From Paulinella micropora (taxonomy: Eukaryota > Cercozoa > Imbricatea > Euglyphida), in assembly GCA_009731375.1 (NCBI GenBank), contig BJOX01000179.1, positions 631,660 through 695,659 on the forward strand: a DNA stretch of 64,000 nt. The letters run 5' to 3'. A program made the translations under genes and the position numbers. Shown here one piece after another: positions 1-9,514 of the stretch. The notes under the pieces were generated by a model. It saw only the letters and a list, made by a program, of their open reading frames with translations. It was not told the DNA's origin and searched no databases. Every line of letters begins with the position of its first letter. Within the stretch, counting starts at the first letter, position 1.

Positions 1-1653
1 AAGAACTGGGCCAAGGTCGTGAAGCTTTACATCCTGAACTTTGCGCTGGACAAGGATCCGTTCCCGCCCTGGTACACGGCCCTGGCCACGGCCTTTAGCT
101 ACTTCGATTGTCCGTGCCCCGTCAACACCAGCAACATGTCGTACGTCAGTGACTTGACGGGGATGGCACAGGACCCCGACAAAGTCCGCAGCCTAAACGA
201 ACTCGATCTGGAGGTACGTGTTTTCCAGGACCATTTGAGCACAAGTGGCACCGTGTTCGGCCTCGTGAAGGACGTGCTGAAGAATAATGCCAGGGCTCGG
301 CATTCCCTGCAGGACGCCCTTGACAAGACTAAAGCCCTCAGGCAAAGGAGGCTTCCGGACTCGGGAGGTTGTAGCCCACAGATCCGGGCACAGCTCAAAG
401 CCGACGTCGTCAGAAAGCCCAAGAGCAGCGACGACGTTTCGTGGTCCCTGCTTATGCAAACGCTGGTACAAAAGTTAATCGCGCGCGCGATCGGCGCGAC
501 CGGCGCCGTCGTCGGCGCGACCGGCGCGACCGGCCCGAAAAGCTCTAGGTCCGCGAGGCTTGTTTTCTTCCAAATGTCTTTGCGCACCTCTAGGTACCCT
601 TTTCTTTTTTCACGCTGCTGTCTGTGCAGGACCAAGAGCCCAGCGCTGCCGCCGCCGCCGAGGCAGCGCGGCCTCGGCGGGAGCGTCAATTCGTGCTACA
701 TCCGCGCGCTGATGCAGTGCCTGAGCTGCGTTTTTGCTACGCGTGTGGTTCCTGGCGAGACAAGAAAGTGCAAGATTCCGGATTGCGTGGCCTGTGCCAT
801 TTCGAATTTGAGCGATTATGTCCAGGGCAACACACAGGTTCCTGCAGAGGAGGACGTTGATTTCAAGTGCCTAGAAGAGGCATCCCGGCACCAACGTGAC
901 CCCGATGACCCGGAGCAAGCCTTGCTCTTCATCTGGCAGAAGATGCAAGAGCAATTAAAAGGCAATACCAGAAATCATGTTTCAATGCAGAATTAGAAGC
1001 AACGCTGGTTTCGTGGTTTGATCTTTTATGAATGTAAAGATTGTAGAAAACCACTCCCCAAAACAGTTGACAGCTGGCCGGCCCTGACTGGCGACGACGC
1101 GCACTGCGGCCCTCTCAGCGTAACGTGCCAAACAAGGGAGTAGGACCTAAAAGAACTTTTCACGCAACTTGTGTCTACGCAAAGTATGGCAAGAAAAGAC
1201 AACCAGAAACCGGTGCGGCACAACTACTATGACCACAAATCGACTTGCACGGGCTTAGTAGAGCTCGGGAAAGGTATGCTCTGCCCAAGAGACCAACGCA
1301 CCGCGAAATACGCGATGGTCTGGTTTAACCCAGGGAAACGCATCAACCCCCCGTTCACGGCGGAGGAATTCACGGTCACGTACACTCTTGGCAAAAAAGA
1401 TAAGGAAGCAGATCCAGAAGAAATCACGTTTCGACTTCTGGCTGTCCTGGTGCATCACGGCGACCTCCAAGGCGGCCATTACACTGCGCTCCGCAGGAGA
1501 AATGACGATTGGTGGAACGCTAATGATACCGTAGTGACAAAAGTCGAGAACTTTGAGGAGGTACTGAAATTGGCGGCAGGGCCAGGTTCATGGGTGCGGA
1601 TGGTCATCTTGGAGAAGGTGCCAAAAAAAGCCCCCTCCTTCCCAACCAAATAA
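1..1653 (+). pseudogene. Ubiquitin-specific protease (USP/UCH family), partial at the left edge, with two in-frame TAG codons
   Basis: The frame is open from base 1, so the start lies outside the window. A USP cysteine box is visible near 682-720 (GLGGSVNSCYIRALMQCL, catalytic Cys in NSCY). The histidine box lies near 1435-1500 (LLAVLVHHGDLQGGHYTAL, catalytic His in GGHY) and is followed by the usual WWNAND segment. Between the boxes the same frame is broken by TAG at 994-996 and TAG at 1141-1143. The sequence between and after these stops still reads like USP, including a zinc-finger pair ECKDC at about 1030. USPs remove ubiquitin from substrates. The first 150 codons are unrecognised, and a Gly-Ala-Thr repeat lies at about 490-535. 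A spliceosomal-type intron (about 474-629, ending in a pyrimidine tract and CAG) is possible, but the frame is open through it. The gene is either a pseudogene or uses readthrough. Confidence 0.75.
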
Positions 1654-1787
1654 ATGTGAAATTAAAGGGCGGGAAATGGGGGGGAAAGGCCGCCCTGTGC
1701 AATTTCCAACCAAACAAGACGGAATCTCCCGCCCGCCCTCACCAAGAGTGAGAGAGCGAAAATACATTAAAAAGAAATCTTTTGGCG

Positions 1788-2441
1788 ATGCTAGTGCTTT
1801 TCCGGGCAACGGCGGCCTCTTCCGACGGGTCGCACGTGGCAGTCATCAAGGACTACTGGCAGAGCCAGCACAACCTGACGCACAACCTCGCGTTGCCGCC
1901 GCACCAGCGCGCCACGGCGTTCTCGGTCCAGCCCTTTGTTAGTTTCCCGGACTGCCCGTTCGTCCGGCTCGTGGGCGCTCTCACACCGGAGTACAACCGG
2001 GAGAATCTACGGTGGCACTACTTCGGACCAAAGACGCGCGCGGCCCGGGAGGTGTCGTACGACGGCTTCACTTTTGTCAGGAGCCGCGTGTGGCTGCGGC
2101 AACAGGACTGGGAGCGCGCTGTGCTGGGCTTGGAGGTCCAGTGCCGGGGGCCCTCGGCCTGCAGTCTTAACTACACGCCCGTGGTGGTGTGCACCACGGG
2201 CTACGCCACCGTGGGCGGCTTGGGCCTCGGTGCTCTGCTCCTGCTAGCCACCAACCTAGCAGCGTTGGTGCTGTTGTTTTGTCGTGCCAAGGCTGCGGTC
2301 TGTGCTTGGCACCTGCCCGCTCTGTGCCTGGCTGGGTTAAGCGGTTGTCCAGCCTGGCTGGGTTACGCGGTTGTAGATAGTACGCGGCGGTGGTGCAGGC
2401 CCCGTACGCAAACTCAGTATTCTTGTCTCCGCACGACATAA
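1788..2441 (+). CDS. Uncharacterised protein with one central membrane segment
   Basis: I do not recognise this protein. The ATG at 1788 is chosen because the upstream extension has only a TTG start; an AT-rich stretch (about 1758-1785) lies just before it and could be a promoter. The predicted protein is about 217 residues. Residues about 1-135 look like a globular or luminal domain rich in Tyr/Trp/Arg. One strongly hydrophobic stretch (GGLGLGALLLLATNLAALVL, about residues 142-161) is a good transmembrane candidate. It is followed by a Cys/Trp-rich tail. The 3' part overlaps the antisense kinase reading frame (from 2167), so the last 60-90 codons may not be used. The neighbours are the broken USP upstream and the convergent kinase downstream. 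Confidence 0.5.
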   Translation: MLVLFRATAASSDGSHVAVIKDYWQSQHNLTHNLALPPHQRATAFSVQPFVSFPDCPFVRLVGALTPEYNRENLRWHYFGPKTRAAREVSYDGFTFVRSRVWLRQQDWERAVLGLEVQCRGPSACSLNYTPVVVCTTGYATVGGLGLGALLLLATNLAALVLLFCRAKAAVCAWHLPALCLAGLSGCPAWLGYAVVDSTRRWCRPRTQTQYSCLRTT

Positions 2442-3520
2442 CAACGTCGAACCACCATTGGGCACAACGCTTGAGGGCATCCTGGTGTTTTCTGAGTATG
2501 TCGTAAATGCAATCGAGCAGATGCAGAGTAACAGCTTTTGGCAGCCACCGCAGGCTGTTGGCAAGCATGCTGACCAGGTTCGAAAACTTTAGAAAAGTTC
2601 GTCGTGCCTCTGCTGGAAATCTGGCTTCGGGCTGGATGCGGAGGCAATAGTACGGCTCCGCGTCCAGCAGCATGAGGTGCTGGTCAGAAAGACGGTACGC
2701 CACGTTTGCGGGCTTGAAGTCTGCAAATTCTAACCCTGCGTTGGCCAGAAGTTTCAGTAGTTTGTCGAGGAAGTCCATGATCTTTGGTTCAAACCAGGCA
2801 CTTGTGATACCTTGTCTTTCAGAAGCTGCTTCAAGTCAACGTGGCCACCAGCGCTAGTACCCACAATATAATCCATGATGACATAGACGTTTTGTCCGGC
2901 CCTGTCGGTGGCCAAGCGTTCCTTTGTATCTATCTCTTCCAAGTCATTGCAGATTTGCAGGCAGCCGTAGATCTTGGGCGCCATTTCGCCATGCCTGAAC
3001 AAGTACGACTGCAACTGGATGAAATCCACTAGGTCGCCTAGCAAAGGGTTCTTCAGGTTGGCGGGCTTGTGGCGCTTGGTCAGCCTCTTCAGCACTACCT
3101 TGTGATCTTTCAACAGCAGAACCTCACCATCATCTTTCGTTATTACTGTCTTTGGTGTTAGTTCTTGTGGCTTGTAAAGTTGATACAAGTCGCTGCGCCG
3201 GATGGCTAGGAAGAGGAGGCCCTCGGGAAAGGCTTGCTTGAGTTCCCGTTCCAAGAAATTGCAGTCGCGCTGCTTTTTTGTCAGAGCTGCTAAATGGTCC
3301 GGCCAAGGCCGTTGGCCGGGCCGCTGGTTGATGACATAGTAAAAGGGCCGCCAGCGTAGGACCCTGCACTGCAGTTTTCTCGGGTCTAGGTTGGGTTTTT
3401 GCACTAGGGTTCGGCACTTTGGCACCGGAAGGCGTGTTGCAGCCCAAACTTCTCAATAAGCGTCGCCCGGTTCTGGGCTACCGTGACAACTTTGCCATCG
3501 CCGCTCATTTTTAGAGACAT
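2167..3520 (-). pseudogene. Protein-kinase-fold protein, frameshifted (paralogue of the kinase at 5988-7429)
   Basis: Three overlapping reading-frame pieces on the minus strand together match the kinase at 5988-7429. The first piece starts at ATG 3520 (alternative 3508) and ends near 3404 at a CxxC-like site. The second (about 3425-2800) carries the beta-3 lysine region (VVLKRL), the helix-C/beta-4 segment (YGCLQICND) and the hinge (VYVIMDYIVG). The third (about 2830-2167) carries the catalytic loop ADFKPAN and the metal-binding segment LLDAEP. The Asp residues are kept, but the HRD histidine is Phe-Ala and DFG is DAE. Frame changes fall near 3425-3435 and 2800-2815; neither is an obvious long homopolymer. 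The gene is probably decayed, though assembly error is not excluded. The extreme 3' end overlaps the convergent membrane-protein ORF. Confidence 0.7.
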
Positions 3521-4179
3521 ATAGGGCGAGGGAGGGGCGGGGGGGGCACAGGAGCAGACAAAAGCGAAGAACGGGCGGGAGGGAAGAGAGAAGAGGGCGG
3601 CGGAACCGAAGGACACAAATAACCGGAGAGCAAAAAAAACGGAGAAGAAAAAAAAAGGGAGCCAAAGGCTTTTGTCTAATCGACCCCGGCGTTTCCCCCC
3701 TCCATTCCCTTACGCTCCAATTGCCGGTGTAGGGAGAGGGTAGGGCGCGGCGTTTTGGCAGGGGAAGGTAGTTTCCTTTCCCCCCCTCCCTTCCTTCTCC
3801 CTCCCGAACCACCTTTGCCCCCCCCCTTTCTCCCTCCCGAACCACCTTTCCCTCCCCTTTCTGTTTTCTGGCCGGTAGTGCGGCCCCCCCCCCGCCTCCT
3901 ACTTCTCGGAAACAAAAAAACGAGAGGTAAGTAGGAGGGCCTGGATGGGGGGGGCCAGAGGGTGGGAAAGGGGAAGGAATAGGCGAGAAGAGGCAAGAAG
4001 CTAGCAGAAAGGAAGGTGGTTTTACTTCTTGCCGCGCGTTGACCTTTGCGCGTTTTCCCCCATTTGCCCGTTCTCCCCCATTTGCCCATTTTCCCCGATT
4101 TCCCCCGTTTTCCCCCTTTGCCCGTTTTGCCCCCATTTCCTCCGTTTTCCCTTTGTTTTTGAATAGCCCCTACCGAGGG
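3521..4179. other. Pyrimidine/purine-skewed intergenic region between divergent genes
   Basis: This region lies between the leftward kinase and the rightward SNF2-like gene. It holds long G-rich and C/T-rich stretches (for example 3537-3600 and 3775-3900). Near 4048-4160 a degenerate tandem repeat of about 16-18 bp (units such as GTTTTCCCCCATTTGCCC) runs up to the SNF2-like start. Long translations on either strand here are low-complexity Pro/Gly/Lys/Arg products with no domain features, so I call no gene. It probably contains both promoters. Confidence 0.6.
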
Positions 4180-5847
4180 ATGCCCCGGCGCAGGTTGAGC
4201 AGTGTCCAGGAGGAGGCGGTCGAGTACTGCGTCAAGCACCGCCGAGTGTTGCTAGCGCTGGCCCCGGGCACGGGCAAGACGGCGATCGCGCTGACGGCGC
4301 TGAGCCGCACACGGCAGGATAGTTTGCCCGCGCTGATCCTGAGCCCCACCAGTAACTGCAGCCACTGGATTAAGGAAGCAGAGCGTTGGCTGGGCATGCG
4401 GCACCGGCCCGAGGCGTACCAGGGCCAGGCGGTAACGGGGCAGACCTCACACCTGTGCCTGATCGGCAGCGGCCAACAGAGGTTTCCCGTGCCCGGGGCG
4501 CTGATCTACGTGATGTCTTACCAGATGGCGCTGAGCCTGTACAAGCAGGGCAGGCTGCAAGCGGGGTTGCGCGCCGCCATCCTAGACGAAAGCCACGTGC
4601 TGACGAACATGCGTTCGCAGACAACGCTGATGACGCACAGCCTGTTCCAGCAAGCGCTCGTGCCGATGTGCCTGTGCCTGACGGGGACGCCGGCCAACCG
4701 CACAGTGCAGCTGTGGCCGCAACTGACGCTGCTGTGCCCCGACGGGCTGCGCGCGCGGGGGCTGACGTACAGCCGGTTCGTGCTGCGGTACTGCGCCGGG
4801 CGCCAGGTGCAGCGGGGCTACGACCGCGCGGCGCGCAAGCCGCTGTTCGTGCTGGACGCCGCTGGCAGCTCTAACCTAGCGGAGCTGTGCAAAGTGCTGG
4901 CGCAGTTCTGCCTGTTTACCGGGGAGGCGTCGAGCGCCGAGGAGGGCGAACTGGTGCCGGCGAACGGCGTGGCGGCCGGCGCGCAAGGAGAATTCACGTA
5001 CGAGCGCCGGGTCGTCATCCTGAAGCCGGCGGCTGCGGACGCGGAGCGGCTGGACGCGCTGTGGCGGCACGACGTCAGCAGCCTGCCGAGCCTGGAGGCG
5101 CAGCTCGGCGCCCAAGAGGTTGTGGACGTGAAGGAGGCGGAGGCGGTGCTGTCGTCGTACGGCGGCCTGCCGCTGGAGCTGCCGCCGCAATCGGCGGCGC
5201 CGCCGCCACCCAAACGACGGCGTTTCCAGCGGCACCAGGACGCGCAGCCCGAGCTCTCGCGGCTGCTACTGTTCAGCCGCTGCTACGACGAGTCCAAGAA
5301 GGTCAAGCAGCGGCTGTCACACGCGTTCTTTGAGCGCGAGGTCGAGCCCCTGCTGCGGGACAGGCATTCGGCCCACAAGGTGCTGCTGTTCTGCGAGAAC
5401 CAGGACACGTGGGAGCTGCTGCAGCAGTGGTTTGAGGGTGTGTGGTCGCACAAGCGCCGGCCGCACAAGTACTTCGTAGCCATCAACGGCACCACGCCGC
5501 AGGCCAAGCGCGCGGAACTGGTGGCGCAGTTCCAGGACACCCGCCACTGCCGGGCGGCGGTGCTGAGCATCCGCGCGGCCGGGCAGGGGCTAAACTTGCA
5601 GGCGGCCAACCACGTGTTCTTCTTCCAGCTGACGTGGTCCGGCGGCGACCTGCTGCAGGCCGAGCGCAGGGCCTGCCGCAAGGGGCAGAAACGGCACGTC
5701 CGGATCTGCATCCTGTTGCTGGACACTTTTATAGAACGCAGGCAGTGGGCGCTGAACATGGAGAAAGTCACGAACCAGACCACGTTCCTGCGCCGGCCGG
5801 CCGTAGCGAACCAGCTGCAGACCGCCGACCACGAGTTTTTTGTTTGA
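4180..5847 (+). CDS. SNF2-like superfamily 2 DNA-dependent ATPase
   Basis: The ATG at 4180 gives about 555 residues; the open frame further upstream only translates the pyrimidine-rich repeat. The helicase motifs are in order: Walker A APGTGKT (about residue 30), Walker B DESH (ILDESH, about residue 138), motif III LTGTPANRT (about residue 168), motif V IRAAGQGLNLQAANHV and motif VI QAERRACRKGQKRHV near the C terminus. The QAExRxxRxGQ form of motif VI is typical of SNF2 proteins of the SMARCAL1/ZRANB3 type, which translocate on DNA and remodel forks or chromatin without unwinding. A Pro/Arg-rich insert (about residues 340-365) separates the two RecA-like lobes. SNF2-like ATPases are common in giant viruses. 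The stop is TGA at 5845 and an AT-rich 3' region follows. The frame is intact. Confidence 0.9.
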   Translation: MPRRRLSSVQEEAVEYCVKHRRVLLALAPGTGKTAIALTALSRTRQDSLPALILSPTSNCSHWIKEAERWLGMRHRPEAYQGQAVTGQTSHLCLIGSGQQRFPVPGALIYVMSYQMALSLYKQGRLQAGLRAAILDESHVLTNMRSQTTLMTHSLFQQALVPMCLCLTGTPANRTVQLWPQLTLLCPDGLRARGLTYSRFVLRYCAGRQVQRGYDRAARKPLFVLDAAGSSNLAELCKVLAQFCLFTGEASSAEEGELVPANGVAAGAQGEFTYERRVVILKPAAADAERLDALWRHDVSSLPSLEAQLGAQEVVDVKEAEAVLSSYGGLPLELPPQSAAPPPPKRRRFQRHQDAQPELSRLLLFSRCYDESKKVKQRLSHAFFEREVEPLLRDRHSAHKVLLFCENQDTWELLQQWFEGVWSHKRRPHKYFVAINGTTPQAKRAELVAQFQDTRHCRAAVLSIRAAGQGLNLQAANHVFFFQLTWSGGDLLQAERRACRKGQKRHVRICILLLDTFIERRQWALNMEKVTNQTTFLRRPAVANQLQTADHEFFV

Positions 5848-5987
5848 CCGCCACGTTTCTCTCTTTCTTTCTGCTGTTTTTTTAGTGATAATTTCTTTTC
5901 TCCCGCCCGCCAACGTTTGCTGATAAAATAAAAAAAAAGCGACAAATTAAATGTCTTTTTTTGGGCATAATTTATAATGCAAAGGGC

Positions 5988-7429
5988 ATGAAGCCTACCG
6001 GATTAAATCGAGAGTGCGTGCTACCAATCGGTACACAAGTGCGCCTGGCGCTGCACGAATCGCTAGGTCTGCACAAGCCATCGCGTGAATGCAAGAAGTG
6101 TGGCAGCGTGGCGACAGATATTACCAACGNNNNNNNNNNGGCGTGGTAACAGATACTACCAACGACCATGAGAACTTTCATCGCAAGGTCCTGCGTTGGG
6201 TTCCCTTTCGTGAGACCATGCAGGACTGCACTCTGTATGACATCCGTGCCGCCGTGATACAGGAAGACATGAGAGACACCATCGAAAAGGCTTTTATGTC
6301 CACTTTCCCAGCCGAGGTACCGTGCTGGGAGATAGAAGAGAGTGAATTTAACAAGTCGACGGAGCTGACTGTGGACATACGAGTTTTCAGGGGAGAGCTA
6401 CTATTCAAGCGCATACTCGGTGCACAAGAAAAACCCTGGCCGGGAACAACAGGGTCGTACGAATCCAAGATTGTAGATTACCTGCAATTGCAACATTGCT
6501 TAGCGAAGAAGGCACTAGCTCCGGTGGTTTACGGTTGCTTGCAGGTCGCCGGCTCTGCCGACAAGTGGATGGTCATGGACTTTGTCCCCGGGCCCGTCGA
6601 CAACAACGTATCCATGGATTTGGAGTCTCGTGCCTTCAAAACGTGGCTAACAGAAGACAGGACCAAAGACGTAGTGGAGGCCTTCGATAAATTCCTCAAA
6701 GACGCGATGGAACAGCTCGCCTTGTACAGGATAGTACACAGCGACCTTAAACCAGCGAACATAGTGTTGACCCTGGACCCAAAAAACCACAAGCCAAAGT
6801 TCCTGTTAATCGACATAGACCCATTCTACTGCTTGCTGGTACGGCGTGTGTCACAGAAAACCAACTCACCCAAAGTTGTAGCCACTGTCAAGCTATCAAA
6901 CGCGTTGAACCTCTTGGCCTCCTCCATTGACGTCCTCCCGCGCGATCTGCTTCGTAGAGTCGGCACCTATGTCGTGAATCTGCTAGGAACAGAGGGCCAA
7001 AAGACCTTTCACCGGTGCGTGCATTGGTGGTTCGAAAGCGTAGGCTCTGTAGGATACCATGGCAGCCCTGCGCTGCAGGCCTTACACTATCTACATACAA
7101 TGTTCACTTACAGAAAAGGTATGAGGCTGCCCGAAAAAATGAGCAATCTGTCTTGGCTCCCAGCGGCCGCAGCGCGTTGTAGTTTTCTGGAAGAAGATCC
7201 GCCAGATTCCGGGTCGTATTATTTCGCTCGAAAAAGGTACTTTAACACGCAGACGGAACAGAGAACCACTCTCCAGATAGAGGACGTCAATACATTCATG
7301 GGGACCATCGTCCGCACGGCCACGGCTAGGCTCTCTGGTTCGGGAGAGGGTGTGCCCGAGGTCGGTAGAATGCAAAAACAACCGAGCAACGAAACTATTC
7401 TGCGGCCCAACTCGTCCGCCTTTGAGTAA
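5988..7429 (+). CDS. Divergent protein kinase with N-terminal zinc-binding-like motif
   Basis: The reading frame starts at ATG 5988, crosses a 10-N gap (6130-6139) and ends at TAA 7427-7429. The N terminus has RECKKCGS, a possible Cys pair. The kinase core shows a beta-3 lysine (LLFKRI), a hinge VMDFVPG, the catalytic loop HSDLKPANIVL and the metal-binding LLIDIDPF. This gives HSD instead of HRD and DID instead of DFG, but all catalytic Asp, Lys and Asn residues are present, so activity is plausible. The paralogue on the minus strand at 2167-3520 aligns along the whole length. The 25 bases before the gap recur after it with three differences, so the gap may be false. The upstream 60 bp is very AT-rich and promoter-like. 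A homologous pair of kinases this close suggests local duplication followed by inversion. Confidence 0.85.
6130..6139. other. Assembly gap (10 N) inside the kinase gene
   Basis: Sequence immediately before (about 6105-6129) and after (about 6140-6164) the gap is nearly the same 25 bp. The contig ends probably overlap and the gap length is a placeholder. Confidence 0.7.
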
Positions 7430-7666
7430 TTAACACGCATTTTTTTCTTCTGTCGCCGGCACGTTCTGTCAAGGTGTTTGCATCTTCCATAAATTTGGTT
7501 GCAGACAGAAAAACAAAGTCTCTCTTTAATTAGCTATAAATCTGCTAGCTGGGCTTTTGGGTGCTCGCAACCCTATCGCCTTGATCCCACGTGCCAATTA
7601 AAAGTAATCTAAGAAAACAAGAATGAGCAACGATAAACCAAACCGTTTTTAGTTCAGAGCCATGCT

Positions 7667-7698
<32 letters not shown>

Positions 7699-7762
7699 TG
7701 CCCCCCCCCCCNNNNNNNNNNGTACACCTTGTCTAGTTACAAGCGACAGGTGTTCTCGTTAG
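7430..7762. other. Intergenic region with poly-C tract and 10-N gap
   Basis: This is the convergent spacer between the kinase and the leftward 473-residue ORF. Bases 7671-7711 are almost pure C and run into a gap (7712-7721). No coding signal is visible. The AT-rich part (7480-7560) probably carries 3' processing signals. Confidence 0.6.
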
Positions 7763-9184
7763 TTACGTGCGAGGGGGTTTTTTTGCAGTGCGCCGCTTCT
7801 CTTTTCGCTGCTTTTCTTTTCGTTGTATTCTAGTAGGATACAGTTCGTCGATGATGAGGCCTGCTAAGTCTTTAGGATACTCTCGTTCTATTTCTCTCAA
7901 TACATTCTGCGACCTGAAACACGTGCCGCAAAGCTTTTTGACCTCGGGAAGCTGGCGCAAGATCGTGATGACCCCGTTCTTGAAACCGATGCAGTCGGCG
8001 TAGTGCAGCAAAGGCTCTGCCGCAGACAAGAAATAATCTCTAGATACGAAGGCTAAGCTCTGGTCCCTTTCGGCGGAGTTCACACCCCGAAACCGAAAAT
8101 ACTCCCAGACGTACTCCCAGGCCAAGCATGAGTCGAATTGGCGCGAGTAATCCTCGAGGTCCGTGGTGACAAGTGACAAGACATACGCTTTGTACAGGAA
8201 GACTATCTCCATCTCCTTTCCTTTCAAGTTGTAGTCTGCGGGCGGGGCGTCCGGATATATGCCTAGTTCGTGGAATTCAAAGTAATCAATCCAGGCGTTG
8301 CTTGCACCGTCGTCAACACCGTCTTCGTCATCAAGGCGCTTGTTGCGAATTTGTTTCTTCAGCTCCTTCAATGCGGGTTCCCCAAAGGTCTTCTCCAAGA
8401 CGTCGATTACGTGATGACCCCAGTAGTCGTCGAGCAGCGTTTTCGTCATTCGGTTGCAGAGTTGCCTCCTGATGACACCATTGTCGACAACCCGCAGCAG
8501 GTTGAATTGGGCGTCGGATGGGTCCGATAGGACCGATTTGCCTTCCATGAATTCTCGCAAACCCGCACGGTCTTCATCGCCAGCTTTGGCCCGGAGGATC
8601 GACCCGTCGTCAGGCTTGGTGTCCGCGTTTCGTTGCATGTAATCAACAAGCCGTGCCACAGGCCAGAACAAGTTGAGCAGGTAATCTTCGCTGGGAGGCG
8701 CGGATGTCTTGGCTTCCTGGGGCTGCATTTTGTACAGCTCGCCTCTTAGGCCTTCCAAGCATTTTTGGACTGAGCCGTCCAAGCGTTGCTTGGCTTCAGG
8801 CTCCATGCGTTGTTGTAGATAATCTTCCAGCATGACCAGGCAAGTTAGCAAATTCTGATCATAAAGTCCGATCAGATGTGCTCGCGCTAGTGAGCAAGCT
8901 TTGCGGCAAAGATAAACAGGGTGTGGATATTCTGGGTTTGAATTCCACAGCTTCTGCCCCAACGTCTTTCTGAGCTCCTGGCCTACCTTGTGCATAACTT
9001 GTCGGATGCCCTGGCGCACGAAATACTCTCGCACGTGTGATTTTAGTTGGGCTGGATTTGATACAGAAATGGCATTTCGTACGACTATGAAGGCGGCGGC
9101 CGGAGGTAATTCCTTCACATTCAGACGCAAGGGACGTTCTTTGACCTCTTGTATAAAGTCACGCAGGGCCTGTATTACGGTCAT
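7763..9184 (-). CDS. Uncharacterised 473-residue protein, mostly helical
   Basis: This intact frame starts at ATG 9184, ends with TAA at 7763-7765 and was not recognised as any family. It reads as a soluble, helix-rich protein with many charged residues, no membrane segment and no signal peptide. An acidic loop (DDEDGVDDG) sits at about residue 285. The C terminus is strongly basic (RKEKQRKEKRRTAKK), a possible nuclear localisation or nucleic-acid-binding tail. Isolated Cys residues near residue 435 (CGTCF) do not form a clear zinc finger. Upstream, 9210-9250 is AT-rich with a TTTATTAATAAAAAATAATT-like stretch that could be the promoter. Gene length and codon use fit its neighbours, so I treat it as real. 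Confidence 0.75.
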   Translation of the reverse strand: MTVIQALRDFIQEVKERPLRLNVKELPPAAAFIVVRNAISVSNPAQLKSHVREYFVRQGIRQVMHKVGQELRKTLGQKLWNSNPEYPHPVYLCRKACSLARAHLIGLYDQNLLTCLVMLEDYLQQRMEPEAKQRLDGSVQKCLEGLRGELYKMQPQEAKTSAPPSEDYLLNLFWPVARLVDYMQRNADTKPDDGSILRAKAGDEDRAGLREFMEGKSVLSDPSDAQFNLLRVVDNGVIRRQLCNRMTKTLLDDYWGHHVIDVLEKTFGEPALKELKKQIRNKRLDDEDGVDDGASNAWIDYFEFHELGIYPDAPPADYNLKGKEMEIVFLYKAYVLSLVTTDLEDYSRQFDSCLAWEYVWEYFRFRGVNSAERDQSLAFVSRDYFLSAAEPLLHYADCIGFKNGVITILRQLPEVKKLCGTCFRSQNVLREIEREYPKDLAGLIIDELYPTRIQRKEKQRKEKRRTAKKPPRT

Positions 9185-9514
9185 ACACTCCTTCTTTTTT
9201 CTGTGTCAACTTTCCAAGCCTCTTTTTTATTAATAAAAAATAATTGTTTATGTCTCGGTTGTAGTCAGCCAAAAAAGAAATGTTACACGACAAAAAACAG
9301 AAAGTACATATTTTGGTGCTCGCCCCACCCCCTTCTCTCCTTCCTCCCCCTCTTCTTTGCGTCTCCTATCCCTCCCGCTCCCCCCGTTTAAAAAGGAATT
9401 TAAATCAAGGAATGGTTGTTTAATTACAAGAAAACAATTTGGAGATAGGACAACGCAGCCAGCCGCTTCTTTCCTTGAGTCTGGTCTCCCTGTCCTCTCT
9501 CTCTCTCTCTCTCT
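9185..9514. other. Intergenic spacer between two leftward genes
   Basis: The part next to the 473-residue gene is AT-rich and promoter-like. The rest is C/T-rich (9310-9390) with a (CT) run at about 9497-9518. No gene is seen. Confidence 0.5.

Noticed and set aside
99-689. Long minus-strand frame opposite the USP gene
   Set aside because: Shadow of the USP coding strand; no domain features.
3453-4239. Gly/Lys/Arg-rich minus-strand frames upstream of the SNF2-like gene
   Set aside because: Translation of pyrimidine/purine-skewed repeat sequence; low complexity only.
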